From assembly GCF_014518315.1 (NCBI RefSeq), contig NZ_JACVEL010000009.1:77965-141964 (forward strand): DNA of 64,000 nt, in the 5' to 3' direction. Below are positions 43,841 to 53,680 of this stretch, piece after piece. Each line of letters opens with the position of its first letter. The stretch's first letter is position 1. The translations under genes were made by a program, and so were the position numbers. Under the pieces are notes generated by a model. That model was not told the origin of the DNA. It did not search any database and worked only from the letters and a program-made list of their open reading frames with translations. This DNA is from Taishania pollutisoli. Lineage in GTDB: Bacteria > Bacteroidota > Bacteroidia > Flavobacteriales_D > Crocinitomicaceae.

Positions 43841-45115
43841 TTATACCTTATAAGTTCTGATTTTTCTGATAATAAACACCAAACGTATAAAAATCAGCAG
43901 GTGGGTGATGGTGATCATTTTATGGTAAGCAGTATTGACATGCATGTTGTCTACTTTTAACCATCCTTTTAAGATCGCCAGTACAAACAATCCGTAACCG
44001 ATACTGCCGATAAAAAACAGAGCGAGGTCGTATTTTTTGAACAGATCCGGTAAATTACGGAGTCCGAGAAAAGCCAGGATTAAAAACGGGTAAAAATAAA
44101 ACAGGTAACGCTCGTGAGTTCCGGTTAAGAATAAATTGAACGTGAGGTTAAATACAGCAATGATTAAACAGAGTAAGCCGAGTTGAAAAGCTACGGATTC
44201 CGTTCTGAATGACAGCTTAATGTAACTGAAAAACAACCATGCACTTAAGAAGAAGGTGAGTCCCAAACCAATTAATTTGGGGGAGAGGAAAGCAACAATT
44301 TCGCCGGTAGAAGGAGCCTCCAGGTTCTGAAAAAATAATTGCCAGATTGTGATGCCGTTGCCGGAGATGATATCCATGTGATCACTACCTGTTTCTAAAA
44401 TCCGCTGGTAATGTGTGAACCGGTATGTTTCAGGATAAGAAAGCCATGTTTCAAATGCCATGAACGGAACCAAAAAACCGGCAAGCATGATCAGGGATAA
44501 ATACATTGATTCTTTGATGTTTTTCCGGCTATAGAGTATCAATAAAATAGCTATTCCAATCGGGAATAATGGAAAAACCAATAACTGTTTCGTGAAAATA
44601 GCCAGGTAGAACAGGCCTCCGATGGATAGGTAATACCACCGGGAAGTGGTTTGCTTCAGCTTGTTGTTTTGATAAATCCGTGCGAGTAGAATCAACAAAA
44701 TCAATAAAAAAGTCAGTCCGATATGATCAATTTGTCCCCACAAAGCACCGCCGGATAACGTAGAAGGCAACAGGACAAATAAAAGGGTGTAAATCCATTT
44801 ATTTTGAATGTTCAGGAAGCCGAGTAACCGGTAAAACAACAGGGCATTGATGCTCTCAAACAGTGCCAGGTACAGAAAGAATAAAAAAAAGCTGCCGGCG
44901 AGTTTTAGTGCGCCTGTCGATAGGAAAAGGCCGATAATCGGGTAATTGCAGTAACAATCGGTAGAGTAAACGGCATAGAAGGGGGTAGTGGACGGAATCC
45001 ACTTTTCAAACGTTCCGACATCAAATCCGTGATAAGTAGTCGCAAATATCGTTCTCACGACGATCGGAATTGCGACAATAATCAAAAGAAAGAAGTGATG
45101 TGATTTTAATTTCAT
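43841..45115 (-). CDS. GT-C-type polytopic membrane glycosyltransferase
   Basis: 424 residues with about ten membrane helices. The first periplasmic loop carries TTYHGFDVGTFEKW, an acidic-residue loop as in GT-C enzymes that use lipid-linked sugars. SGGALWGQIDHIG matches the WGQxD element of mannosyltransferase-like GT-Cs, and GTHERYLFYFYPF is also typical. Substrate unknown. Its ATG overlaps the flippase gene stop by 4 bases. Confidence 0.78.
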   Translation of the reverse strand: MKLKSHHFFLLIIVAIPIVVRTIFATTYHGFDVGTFEKWIPSTTPFYAVYSTDCYCNYPIIGLFLSTGALKLAGSFFLFFLYLALFESINALLFYRLLGFLNIQNKWIYTLLFVLLPSTLSGGALWGQIDHIGLTFLLILLILLARIYQNNKLKQTTSRWYYLSIGGLFYLAIFTKQLLVFPLFPIGIAILLILYSRKNIKESMYLSLIMLAGFLVPFMAFETWLSYPETYRFTHYQRILETGSDHMDIISGNGITIWQLFFQNLEAPSTGEIVAFLSPKLIGLGLTFFLSAWLFFSYIKLSFRTESVAFQLGLLCLIIAVFNLTFNLFLTGTHERYLFYFYPFLILAFLGLRNLPDLFKKYDLALFFIGSIGYGLFVLAILKGWLKVDNMHVNTAYHKMITITHLLIFIRLVFIIRKIRTYKV

Positions 45116-46377
45116 AGCTGGAATTCCCTTAAATCAAAAATTGTTTTTACTTCCCGTTTGGAGATGCGCAGCCAACTGTACGGCAATTGATACATGTTGT
45201 TGAATTGAATCAGCAGGTAGATAAACATACTGGCATAACCGAGACTTGTAGCGATTCCACCGGATAACATTCCAACCGAATCAATAGTGAATAGTCCAAC
45301 GCAAATGGTGATTACATTGCCCAGTACAGATGCTTTCAGGTTAATCATATTTTTACCAATTCCTGAGAAGTGATGATTAAAAATCGTAAATACTGCCAGG
45401 AATAATGCTCCTGGTGCCAGGGAAATAAAAAGTACCTTAAAGTTAGTAAAATCTTTTCCGAATAACCATGAAAAGATATCGTTCGGAATGAGTAATAAGC
45501 CTAAAATGGCAGGTAATGTAAGTAACAAACTCATTTTTGACAGTTTTTGTGTCAGACGTATGCGTTGATCTGTTTGGTTTAAATTTACTGATTTGCTGTA
45601 GTGTATTGCACTGATGCTCTTGCAAATAATCCATACAACCTCAATTAAAGATGTAGTAACGGAAAAAATTCCGAGAGCAGATAAACCAATTTTCTTTTCA
45701 ATCAGGTAGTAGCAGAAGCGGTAATTGATCATTTGCGAAATGTTGTTTAACTGCATTTGTACTCCAAAAGAGAAAAAGTAACGCATCAACTCCCGAACGG
45801 AGAGCGAAACAGTGTGAATGCTGCGGGGATGAACACGGATAAAAATAATGGAAATCCCCAAGGTGATTGAATACGACCAATAAAAAGAATCAATCACAGA
45901 TTGAAGTGTGTGCACCTGAAATACAACAATGAACAGGAGCAAAAACAGCGCAGACGTAAATGCTTTTGTAATTTCAATCAGGTTTTGTTTGTTAATGGCT
46001 TCCATTCCCAATAAAATATTCTGCAGCAATGATACGCTTCCGAGCAATAACGAGAGATTGATCAAATCGTAAGCATGGATGGCCGGAAACAAGTCAAAAT
46101 AAACCAGGATAAAGGGTACGGTGCAGGAGATGAAAATGTTCCACATACTTGCCAGTACGATCAGGTGTCTTATAGCGTATTTGGGGGTAAGGTATGTTAA
46201 AATCGATCCTGAAAAAATATTTTGAATGATTCCGACGATGGAAATTCCCAAAACAAAAATGGCCATTTCTCCACGGCCATGCGGTCCCAGGTATTTTGCT
46301 GTAATCAACAAGATCAGGAGGTTGCACAACGCCGTAAAGCCCTTGCTGAATATTGTTTCAACGATTTTACGAAACAT
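45112..46377 (-). CDS. Wzx-like oligosaccharide flippase (MOP superfamily)
   Basis: 421 residues with about twelve membrane helices and the N-terminal KIVETIFSKGFTALCNLLIL, AKYLGPHGRGEMAIF of polysaccharide-biosynthesis exporters. It moves undecaprenyl-linked repeat units across the inner membrane. It overlaps the upstream GT4 gene by 11 bases and the GT-C gene by 4, giving one three-gene operon. Confidence 0.88.
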   Translation of the reverse strand: MFRKIVETIFSKGFTALCNLLILLITAKYLGPHGRGEMAIFVLGISIVGIIQNIFSGSILTYLTPKYAIRHLIVLASMWNIFISCTVPFILVYFDLFPAIHAYDLINLSLLLGSVSLLQNILLGMEAINKQNLIEITKAFTSALFLLLFIVVFQVHTLQSVIDSFYWSYSITLGISIIFIRVHPRSIHTVSLSVRELMRYFFSFGVQMQLNNISQMINYRFCYYLIEKKIGLSALGIFSVTTSLIEVVWIICKSISAIHYSKSVNLNQTDQRIRLTQKLSKMSLLLTLPAILGLLLIPNDIFSWLFGKDFTNFKVLFISLAPGALFLAVFTIFNHHFSGIGKNMINLKASVLGNVITICVGLFTIDSVGMLSGGIATSLGYASMFIYLLIQFNNMYQLPYSWLRISKREVKTIFDLREFQL

Positions 46378-47545
46378 GTGTGTTCAGGATTTTAGCATAC
46401 ACCGCATCCATTTTTTTACCAACAGCCTGGTAACTGAAATGATCGTATGCATATGATTTGATCGCTGCCGGATCAAAATGTATTTGATGGTTGATAACAG
46501 CAGATAATGCAGCTACCAATTGTTCTTCATTTTGTGCCTCCACCAGTATACCGTTGTGCTGATTGACATGCTCAGGAATCCCATTGACATTTGTAGAAAT
46601 AACTGGTTTACCTGCCATAAAAGCTTCCGGAATGACACAGGGAAAATTTTCAAAATTACTGAAGAGAACCAATGCGGAAGCGTGATTGATCAGATCGGCG
46701 ATTTCTTCTGTTGTTTTTGTTCCTTCAAATTGCAGCAGATCATGTGAAATGTTTAATTGCCGGTATGCTAAATCAATAAAAGGAGCCAGTTCTCCGTCAC
46801 TGACAATGAGGAATTGGAAATCGACGTTTTTTTTACTCAATTCGGCAATACTGCGAACAATGCCCGAGACATTTTTATGTGCGTCGACTGCCGTTGAAAT
46901 ATGAATAAACGTTGTTTTCACCGGCTCGACAGGAGGGAGATTCCCGAAAATTTGTTCATTGACAACATTTGAAATCACTTCCATTGGTTGTGTTACACCT
47001 CGTTGCTCCAGGGAGTTTTTGAGGTCTTCACTTACCGGGAGTATTCTTTCTGCGTGATTCATCCAGGAGATACCCAACTTTAATGCAGTAGCAGATAGTT
47101 TATTGCTTCCCGGGTGAAAGGCGGTAGAATGCTCTGTGACCACATAGGACAATCCTTCGGTTGTCTTCAGTCGTTTGGCCCACAAACCGATCGGGTAGAC
47201 CACATTTACATGAACAAGATTCGGTTTGCCGAATGTGGTACGTGCATAGTTATACGCTTTCAGGAATGCTTTCCGTGTCCTGTAATACTGTAAAAATTGC
47301 TTCAAAACCGGAATGGAACAGGAGACCTGCGGGTAATAAGATAAAACACTTTTTACCCCGTTTTTCTCATTGGACTCCAGTGTGTAAAATTTCTCGTTGT
47401 GTGGGAAAATAGCTATCACAGTTACGTCATTGTAAAGCGCGGCAGCTTCTGCGTGTTTCTGCACAAAGTTTCCCAATGTCGGTGCATTTTTATTGGGATA
47501 CCAGGAGGATAAAAACAGAATTTTTTTTTTGTCGCTTTGCTTCAT
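46367..47545 (-). CDS. Glycosyltransferase family 4
   Basis: 392 residues, GT-B fold. N-terminal ILFLSSWYPNKNAPTLGNFV is characteristic of surface-polysaccharide GT4s. The C-terminal domain has FIHISTAVDAHKNVSGIVRS and ALVLFSNFENFPCVIPEAFM then AGKPVISTNVNGIPEHV, the E(x7)E nucleotide-sugar site. Sugar unknown. First gene of the operon; a -7 box lies at 47564-47571. Confidence 0.92.
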   Translation of the reverse strand: MKQSDKKKILFLSSWYPNKNAPTLGNFVQKHAEAAALYNDVTVIAIFPHNEKFYTLESNEKNGVKSVLSYYPQVSCSIPVLKQFLQYYRTRKAFLKAYNYARTTFGKPNLVHVNVVYPIGLWAKRLKTTEGLSYVVTEHSTAFHPGSNKLSATALKLGISWMNHAERILPVSEDLKNSLEQRGVTQPMEVISNVVNEQIFGNLPPVEPVKTTFIHISTAVDAHKNVSGIVRSIAELSKKNVDFQFLIVSDGELAPFIDLAYRQLNISHDLLQFEGTKTTEEIADLINHASALVLFSNFENFPCVIPEAFMAGKPVISTNVNGIPEHVNQHNGILVEAQNEEQLVAALSAVINHQIHFDPAAIKSYAYDHFSYQAVGKKMDAVYAKILNTHVS

Positions 47546-47563
47546 TTGATCAGAGTCACATCA

Positions 47564-47571
47564 CAAATTTA
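47564..47571 (-). promoter_or_regulatory. -7 promoter box (TAAATTTG) of the polysaccharide operon
   Basis: TAAATTTG on the minus strand, 18 bases before the ATG at 47545. Confidence 0.55.
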
Positions 47572-47626
47572 AATTAAAAACTTAAATGTGGCAGGTGTAC
47601 GTGCCTTTTCAGTTTGATTACTAAAA

Positions 47627-48610
47627 TCAGATGCTGTTCATTACTTCCGAAAATGCCTCAATACTATACAACTTATCTTCGAGGCTGTAGACAGGTGATG
47701 TCGTCATGATTTCACTCAGGTTGAACCGATTGATGAACCGGCTGATTTCCGCTTTTACGGTTTCTTTTGTCCCGATGAATGAGCAATGTGTCATTTGACG
47801 CACATACGCTTCTTCTGCCGGATCCCAGATACCTTTCATTGTGTCAATCGGTGCTTGCAGGTATCCCCGTTGATTGCGAATCATTCCCAGGAACATTCTG
47901 TAGAAAGATGTCGCAATGCGTTCGGCTTCTTCTGTTGTCGGTGCGATAATTACATTCACACAGGCCATTTTTTTCGGAGGATGTTCGTCGGATCGGTAAT
48001 TGTGTGAATAAATATCAAATGCAGCAGTCATTTGAGCCGGTGCGAAATGACTGGCAAATGCATAAGGCAATCCGAGTGAAGATGCTAAATAAGCGGAATC
48101 GGTACTGGATCCGAGCATCCAGATCGGAATATCTGTACCTTCTCCGGGAATGGCCCGTACTTGTGCATTGGCATTTTTTCCGGAAAGATATTGTTGTATT
48201 TTCTGCACATTTTCAGGGAAATGATGTACGTTTTCAAGGAAATTCGGGTTCAGTGCCGCTGCGGTGACCTGATCCGTTCCCGGTGCACGTCCCAATCCCA
48301 TGTCAATACGTCCGGGGTAGAGGGAGGCCAGTGTGCCGAAATGTTCAGCAATGACCAGCGGAGAATGATTGGGAAGCATGATTCCACCTGATCCTACGCG
48401 AATTGTTGTTGTTTTTCCAGCAATGTGACCGATCAGGACAGAGGTTGCGGAACTGGCTACGCTTTTCATGTTGTGATGCTCTGCAAACCAGTAGCGTGTA
48501 TATCCTGATTGTTCTGCTTTTTGTGCTGTTTTTACTGAGTTTTCAAGTGTCTGGGAAATATCGTTTCCTTCACTGACGATGGCTAAATCTAAGAATGAAT
48601 ATGGAATCAT
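47627..48610 (-). CDS. LLM-class (luciferase-like) flavin monooxygenase
   Basis: 327 residues. YTRYWFAEHHNMKSVASSAT is the FMN-binding signature of this subgroup, followed by GSGGIMLPNHSPLVIAEHFG and LYPGRIDMGLGRAPGTD. WMLGSSTDSAYLASSLGLPY is in the C-terminal half. It uses reduced flavin and oxygen; substrate unknown. Solitary, with a promoter box at 48640. Confidence 0.93.
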   Translation of the reverse strand: MIPYSFLDLAIVSEGNDISQTLENSVKTAQKAEQSGYTRYWFAEHHNMKSVASSATSVLIGHIAGKTTTIRVGSGGIMLPNHSPLVIAEHFGTLASLYPGRIDMGLGRAPGTDQVTAAALNPNFLENVHHFPENVQKIQQYLSGKNANAQVRAIPGEGTDIPIWMLGSSTDSAYLASSLGLPYAFASHFAPAQMTAAFDIYSHNYRSDEHPPKKMACVNVIIAPTTEEAERIATSFYRMFLGMIRNQRGYLQAPIDTMKGIWDPAEEAYVRQMTHCSFIGTKETVKAEISRFINRFNLSEIMTTSPVYSLEDKLYSIEAFSEVMNSI

Positions 48611-48639
48611 GATCGTTTGTTTGTGAAATGAGAATCCTA

Positions 48640-48647
48640 CAAAATTA
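48640..48647 (-). promoter_or_regulatory. -7 promoter box (TAATTTTG) of the LLM oxidoreductase gene
   Basis: TAATTTTG on the minus strand, 29 bases before the ATG at 48610. Confidence 0.5.
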
Positions 48648-48735
48648 ACGAAAATAGAAACGTTGATTGGAGTTGGAAGTGGATAAAATATCAGGCAAAG
48701 AACAGTTGACGGGTTATCAATAAATTGACAATTTG

Positions 48736-49432
48736 TTTTTCACACAAAGTAGCAAGTAATAAGCATAACCACCTTTGCGACTTAGTGCCTTGGCGAGCTA
48801 TTTTTTCTTTGTTTATCGCAATGCAAAAAGAAAGTTGGTTTGATAAAATGCAAGAATTGAAAAAAATGGTTGTTTGTTGAGCGTTATTTTTCACGCAAAG
48901 CCGCAAGTATTAAGTGTAGCAACCTTTGCGACTTAGTGCCTTGGTGAGCTATTTTTTCTTTGTTTATCGCAATGCAAAAAGAAAGTTGGTTTGATAAAAT
49001 GCAAGAATTGAAAAAAATGGTTGTTTGTTGAGCGTTATTTTTCACGCAAAGCCGCAAGTATTAAGTGTAGCAACCTTTGCGACTTAGTGCCTTGGTGAGC
49101 TATTTTTTCTTTGTTTATCGCAATGCAAAAAGAAAGTTGGTTTGATAAAATGCAAGAATTGAAAAAAATGGTTGTTTGTTAAGCGTTATTTTTCACACAA
49201 AGTCGCAAGCATTAAGTATAACCACCTTTGCGACTTAGCGCCTTGGCGAGCTATTTTTTCTCTGTCTATTGCAATGCAAAAAGGGAGTTGATTTGATAAA
49301 ATGCAAGAATTGAAAAAATGGTTGTTCGTTGAACGTTATTTTTCAAGCAAAGCCGCAAGCATTAAGTATAACCACCTTTGCGACTTAGTGCCTTGGTGAG
49401 CTATTTTTTCTTTGTCTATTGCAATTTAATAA
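48736..49432. repeat. Array of 151-bp non-coding tandem repeats (four full copies and a partial fifth)
   Basis: Units begin with TTTTTCAC at 48736, 48887, 49038, 49189 and 49339, a spacing of 151, 151, 151 and 150. Each contains CCTTTGCGACTTAGTGCCTT, a T-rich stretch, a CGCAATGCAAAAAG segment and GGTTGTTTGTTGAGCG. Copies 2 and 3 appear identical across their length; copies 1, 4 and 5 differ at scattered bases. No reading frame is shared by all units. The whole 48611-49497 stretch is otherwise free of genes. Confidence 0.93.
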
Positions 49433-49497
49433 GAAGGCGTTTTGGCGAGAGGTATTTTCTCTGTTTGGCAGAACGAAATAACAACCAGTTAGTTTAC

Positions 49498-50277
49498 TTA
49501 TTTTCCAAGGATGATTGCATATTCTTTTTTCGATAAAAAATTCTTGAATAACTCTTGTGAACGAGCCATCAACTGATCATATTGTTTTCCTCCGTGACTG
49601 ATGCGATGTACTCCCATCGTTTTTAATGTTTCGTAATCCGGCAGGTGAGGAGTGGTAAAAACGTTGAGTGGCAATTTAATTTCATCCAGAAAGATTTTCA
49701 AATCCTTCTCGGACTCAATCAATGGAACAAAAATCCCATCCGCTCCCGCTTTTGCATATAGATTGGCACGTGCGCACGTTTCTTTCAGCGGATCAGGATG
49801 TTTGGTCGTGTAGGTGTCCGTACGCGCATTGATAAAAATATCCGTCAGATCTTTGATCGCTTCAATTTTGGCAACTAATACCTCTGGAGATTGTAATTGC
49901 CGTTTTCCGTTCAACACCTGGCTATCTTCCAGGTTGATTCCCACAACACCGAGTTCCGTTAACTTTCTAACTTTTTTAGCAACTTTTTTCGGTTTCTCAC
50001 TGTAACCGCTTTCAAAATCAACCGATACAGGAATCGTAGCGACCTGCATGATGCGTTCAACCATAAACAGTAACTCGTCAAACGGAATTTCTTCCCCGTC
50101 TTTGTACCCCAATGAAAAAGCAATGGCATGGCTGGAAGTTCCCAATGCCTGAAAACCTGCTTCCTGTGCAATTACCGCACTGTGGGCATCCCATACATTT
50201 CCAAGTAGCAAGGGGGATTCCTGGTAATGAAGCTGGGTAAATAACTGTTGTTTCCGGGTAATGTTTTTTGTTGTCAT
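49498..50277 (-). CDS. Isocitrate lyase / PEP mutase family enzyme
   Basis: 259 residues from MTTKNITRKQ; the long upstream frame includes unlikely Cys-rich sequence. TIM-barrel signatures are LLGNVWDAHSAVIAQEAGF, ALGTSSHAIAF, PVSVDFESGYSE (metal-binding Asp), VVGINLEDSQ, FINARTDTY and AKAGADGIFVPLI. The family makes or breaks C-C or C-P bonds next to a carboxylate (carboxyPEP mutase, oxaloacetate hydrolase, methylisocitrate lyase). The catalytic KKCGH-type loop of true isocitrate lyases is absent, so the reaction is open. Confidence 0.88.
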   Translation of the reverse strand: MTTKNITRKQQLFTQLHYQESPLLLGNVWDAHSAVIAQEAGFQALGTSSHAIAFSLGYKDGEEIPFDELLFMVERIMQVATIPVSVDFESGYSEKPKKVAKKVRKLTELGVVGINLEDSQVLNGKRQLQSPEVLVAKIEAIKDLTDIFINARTDTYTTKHPDPLKETCARANLYAKAGADGIFVPLIESEKDLKIFLDEIKLPLNVFTTPHLPDYETLKTMGVHRISHGGKQYDQLMARSQELFKNFLSKKEYAIILGK

Positions 50278-50404
50278 AAACGGTATTTTCCGGTAATTTA
50301 ATAAAAAAGTACATCGACATGAACAATTGCCTGTTAAAATAGCATAAACCGGTTTTAGGAAAAATGAAAATAAAACCGTACATTTCATTATCCATTCATA
50401 CATC

Positions 50405-50878
50405 ATGGCAATGCGAAAAATAGAACGGTTATTGCGGGAATATTCCGAAAGTCATCAGGACCGGACCAATAAATTCATCCACTGGATATGTGTTCCGGTG
50501 ATCTTTTTTACACTTTTCGGGCTGATTCGTGCACTTCCCGTACCGGATGCAGTATTCAGTTTATCTCCTTATCTGAATTGGGCAACACTCGTTCTTACAC
50601 TTGTACTTGTGTATTACCTGGTATTGTCCTTCCCGCTATTCCTCGGGTTTATTGTATGGGCGTCTATTGTCTCGTTCGGCAATGAGTGGCTGCTAATGCA
50701 ACTGGGAACGAAAGGATTGGTATGGTTTTCCCTGGGGCTGTTCGCACTGGCATGGATCGGACAATTTATCGGACACGGAATTGAAGGGAAGAAACCTTCC
50801 TTTCTCAAAGATCTTCAATTTTTATTGATCGGACCTGCCTGGCTGATGAATTTTATTTTAAAAGCGGTGAAGTATTGA
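50405..50878 (+). CDS. Mpo1-like (DUF962) membrane protein
   Basis: 157 residues. YSESHQDRTNKFIHWICVPV at the N-terminus carries the histidines conserved in DUF962/YGL010w proteins. Four hydrophobic segments follow, with FIGHGIEGKKPSFLKDLQFL and IGPAWLMNFIL at the end. The yeast member Mpo1 is an Fe(II) dioxygenase that shortens 2-hydroxy fatty acids; the bacterial role is inferred only. Divergent from the PEP-mutase-family gene. Confidence 0.88.
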   Translation: MAMRKIERLLREYSESHQDRTNKFIHWICVPVIFFTLFGLIRALPVPDAVFSLSPYLNWATLVLTLVLVYYLVLSFPLFLGFIVWASIVSFGNEWLLMQLGTKGLVWFSLGLFALAWIGQFIGHGIEGKKPSFLKDLQFLLIGPAWLMNFILKAVKY

Positions 50879-50888
50879 CCTGCAAAAA

Positions 50889-51599
50889 CTATACACTTAC
50901 TCCAAACAGGTATCCTACAAATGCGGACAATCCCATTGCGAGTGTACCCCAGATCGTGATTCTCAGAATTGCTTTTGTAATTCCCGATCCCCCGGTTCGT
51001 GCGGAAATAGCGCCGAGTATGACCAGGAATACAATTGTAAAGCCATACAGCCAGTACTCCAGGTGTTGAGCAGGGAATAACAGGATAACGATTAACGGAA
51101 GTGCCCCCCCGATCGTAAAAGAAGCCCCGGAAGCGAATGCGGCCTGTATTGGATTTGCTTGCGTCAGTTCGGTGATGCCAAGTTCATCTCTCACATGTGC
51201 TCCCAATGCATCCTTTTCGGTTAATTCCTTCGCTACCTGCATTGCGGTTTCCTTCTTCAATCCTCTTTGTTCATAGATTTCAGCCAGAATTTTTAATTCA
51301 GCTTCCGGCATTTCTTCCAGTTCTTTTGCTTCCCGCTTAATGTCAGCTTTTTCGATATCCGTTTGTGAACTGACAGAAACATATTCTCCTGCCGCCATGG
51401 ATAGCGCTCCTGCCACAAGTCCGGCAACGGTAGCGAGAATAGTCGGCTCTTTCGTTGTGCTGGCTGCTGCTACACCAATTGCAAGACTGGATATGGAGAT
51501 AATGCCGTCGTTTGCCCCCAGAACAGCAGCCCGCAACCAATTACTCCGGTGGATGTAATGATTGTCCAGGTAGTTGTCGATTGTTAGTTGTTTGTTCAT
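50889..51599 (-). CDS. VIT1/CCC1 family iron/manganese transporter
   Basis: 236 residues. HRSNWLRAAVLGANDGIISI and SLAIGVAAAS form helix 1 with the conserved Asp. GALSMAAGEYVSVSSQTDIE and the Glu-rich cytosolic domain (KREAKELEEMPEAELKILAE) that binds metal follow, then three more helices. Family members move Fe2+ or Mn2+ out of the cytosol. Convergent with the Mpo1-like gene. Confidence 0.93.
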   Translation of the reverse strand: MNKQLTIDNYLDNHYIHRSNWLRAAVLGANDGIISISSLAIGVAAASTTKEPTILATVAGLVAGALSMAAGEYVSVSSQTDIEKADIKREAKELEEMPEAELKILAEIYEQRGLKKETAMQVAKELTEKDALGAHVRDELGITELTQANPIQAAFASGASFTIGGALPLIVILLFPAQHLEYWLYGFTIVFLVILGAISARTGGSGITKAILRITIWGTLAMGLSAFVGYLFGVSV

Positions 51600-51724
51600 A
51601 GAACTAACGTACGAAAAATAAATAGATTGACCGTTAATCAGTGTTATTTTTTCTTATTTAAATCATTCAACCATGGTAACAGCGCCCACCCGATTGTTCC
51701 GCAACAACGCTTTTTTTGCTGAAA

Positions 51725-53314
51725 TCACAGTGTGATGCTTCTTTCTGTGTTAATGTGCTCCACAAAGGTTGCATCGTGTGACACAACAATCAATGTTCCT
51801 TTGTATGCGTTGATGGCAGCCGTCAGAATTTCAACGTTTTGAAGGTCAAGATTATTGGTTGGCTCATCCAGTACAATGATATCAGGGGATTGCCTGCCGA
51901 TTGTCAGGCAGCACAACAATAGACGCATGCGCTCTCCGCCACTCAAGGTGTCACAGGACTGATTCCAATCATCTTTGGAGAATAAAAAGCGATTCAACCG
52001 GATCTTGATTTCGTGTTCTTGTAAGGCAGAAGTATTGAATGCTTGTACTTGCTCATACACGGATAACTGATTGTTTAAACGTGAATAGTCCTGGTCAATG
52101 TAAACCGTATTGTTTTCTGCGATCGTTACTGTTCCTGTCTGGGGAGTCAACTCTCCAAGGATGATCCGGATCAGTGTTGTTTTACCGGAACCGTTCCCCC
52201 CTTTAATAACAATCCGTTCGCCGCTATAAATTTGAACATCCAGATTTTTTTGCCATAAATAAGTCCCGTTGCCATGTTTAAAATTGATCCCGTCCGCTGT
52301 AAACAGCACTTTTCCCTTGTGAAGAGGAGAAGCATCGAATCCGAATTTCATTTGATCGATTTCGGGAAGCGATGAACGAAGCTCGGTTAGTTCTTGTGAA
52401 ATGGAATTGATCTTCTCTCCATGTATGTTTTTGGCTTTTGCCGTGCTATTTTCGGCATTGTTGCGCAATGTATTCATCATGATGCGTGCAACCCCGGATT
52501 GCTCTTGCTTCTTTTTTCCGCGGGCATCGTTTTTTTGTTGTCGTTCAATGGTCTCACGTTCCTTTTCACGGGCTTTTTTCAATGCCTTTTCGGTGTGTTG
52601 AATGTCGTGTTCCAAACTGGCTTTTTCGAAAGATCTCTGCTGCTGGTAAAAGGTATAGTTCCCTCCATAAGCAGTAATTCCCCGACTGCTTAACTCATGG
52701 ATTGTATTCAATAAGTTCAATAGTTCTCTGTCGTGGCTCACAACAATCACTGTCATTCGCGTGTGCAGAATAAAATCATAGAGCAATTTCCTGCCTTCTG
52801 CATCGAGGTGGTTGCTTGGTTCGTCAAGGAGTATAAGTTCCGGTTGATGGATCTGAATTCCTGCCAGAAAAACTTTTGTTTTTTGTCCGCCGCTGAGTGT
52901 TTCCAATTTGCTGGTGAGCAGTACATCATTCAATTGCCAGTAATTCAGAGCTTCGTTGCAACGCTCCTCAATGGTCCAGTCGTCGTTGAGTTGCTCGTAG
53001 ATTTCCTCGTTTGTATTGCCGTTCACTATTTCGTGAAAGGCACGGAGCCGTTTATCAATTCCCAGTGCTTCTGCTACCGTTAATTGATTGTACGGACCAA
53101 ATAGTTGCGGGATGGAATACGGAATTGCATCTGTTGTAATTGTTCCGTTGACTGGCTGAAGTTCGCCAGCAATGAGTTTCAGTAAGGTTGATTTTCCCGT
53201 ACCATTGTTACCGACCAGTGCCGTTTTTTCTCCTGATTGAAGAACCAGGTTGATGTTATTGAATACGACATCCTTATTGGGATGTGTATATGAAAGTTGC
53301 TGAATTGTAAGCAT
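51725..53314 (-). CDS. ABC-F family ribosome-associated ATPase
   Basis: 529 residues, two ABC domains with no membrane segments. Domain 1: GNNGTGKSTLLKLIAG (Walker A), LSGGQKTKVFLAG (signature), LILLDEPSNHLD (Walker B). A Lys/Glu-rich interdomain linker follows (KKAREKERETIERQQ). Domain 2: GGNGSGKTTLIRIILG, LSGGERMRLLLCC, IIVLDEPTNNLD. ABC-F proteins act on the ribosomal E site, some giving antibiotic resistance. A possible -7 box (TATCTTTG, 53428-53435) would give a leader of ~110 bases, enough for attenuation control. Confidence 0.93.
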   Translation of the reverse strand: MLTIQQLSYTHPNKDVVFNNINLVLQSGEKTALVGNNGTGKSTLLKLIAGELQPVNGTITTDAIPYSIPQLFGPYNQLTVAEALGIDKRLRAFHEIVNGNTNEEIYEQLNDDWTIEERCNEALNYWQLNDVLLTSKLETLSGGQKTKVFLAGIQIHQPELILLDEPSNHLDAEGRKLLYDFILHTRMTVIVVSHDRELLNLLNTIHELSSRGITAYGGNYTFYQQQRSFEKASLEHDIQHTEKALKKAREKERETIERQQKNDARGKKKQEQSGVARIMMNTLRNNAENSTAKAKNIHGEKINSISQELTELRSSLPEIDQMKFGFDASPLHKGKVLFTADGINFKHGNGTYLWQKNLDVQIYSGERIVIKGGNGSGKTTLIRIILGELTPQTGTVTIAENNTVYIDQDYSRLNNQLSVYEQVQAFNTSALQEHEIKIRLNRFLFSKDDWNQSCDTLSGGERMRLLLCCLTIGRQSPDIIVLDEPTNNLDLQNVEILTAAINAYKGTLIVVSHDATFVEHINTERSITL

Positions 53315-53680
53315 GTTTTTCTTTCGTTTTAAAGTGGAATGAATAAGACAAACCGGATGGTCTGCTGTCTTTAAAGAGTCTGAAAGAAATGATTAATCAC
53401 ATGCTGTTTTAATTGATTTTATGAATACAAAGATAGTGAAAAAAATAGCTATAGATGCTTTTTTGATGATTGATTGCCGTGTAAATTACTAATAACTTCC
53501 TTTGTTTATCAGTAATCAAAACTGTTAATAGAAAACATAAAAACAGGTATTTATACGTGGTCTGAATTTCAAAAGGTGTTGGTAATATTGCGGAGTGTAA
53601 ACGAAGTGGCTATTTAAAGTGGATTAATAGAATAGCTGTAAATAAATGATGTACCTAAACAAAAACTATATAAAACGAAC
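53315..53680. other. Gene-free spacer, 366 bp
   Basis: AT-rich. It holds a possible ABC-F promoter box (53428-53435, minus) and the motif CAGGTATTTATACGTG (53544-53559) upstream of the HsdR-N nuclease. No other open frame or RNA structure was seen. Confidence 0.6.
53544..53559 (+). promoter_or_regulatory. Shared 16-bp motif CAGGTATTTATACGTG, copy 1
   Basis: Identical to the motif on the minus strand at 55678-55693. In both places it lies upstream of, and points toward, a gene start (53681 and 55614). Possible operator; unproven. Confidence 0.3.

Noticed and set aside
48691..48906. 71-codon minus-strand frame in the first 151-bp repeat
   Set aside because: It is not maintained in the other repeat copies, so there is no selection for coding.
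48736..49432. CRISPR array
   Set aside because: The 151-bp unit is far too long, the repeats abut without unique spacers, and no cas genes are nearby.
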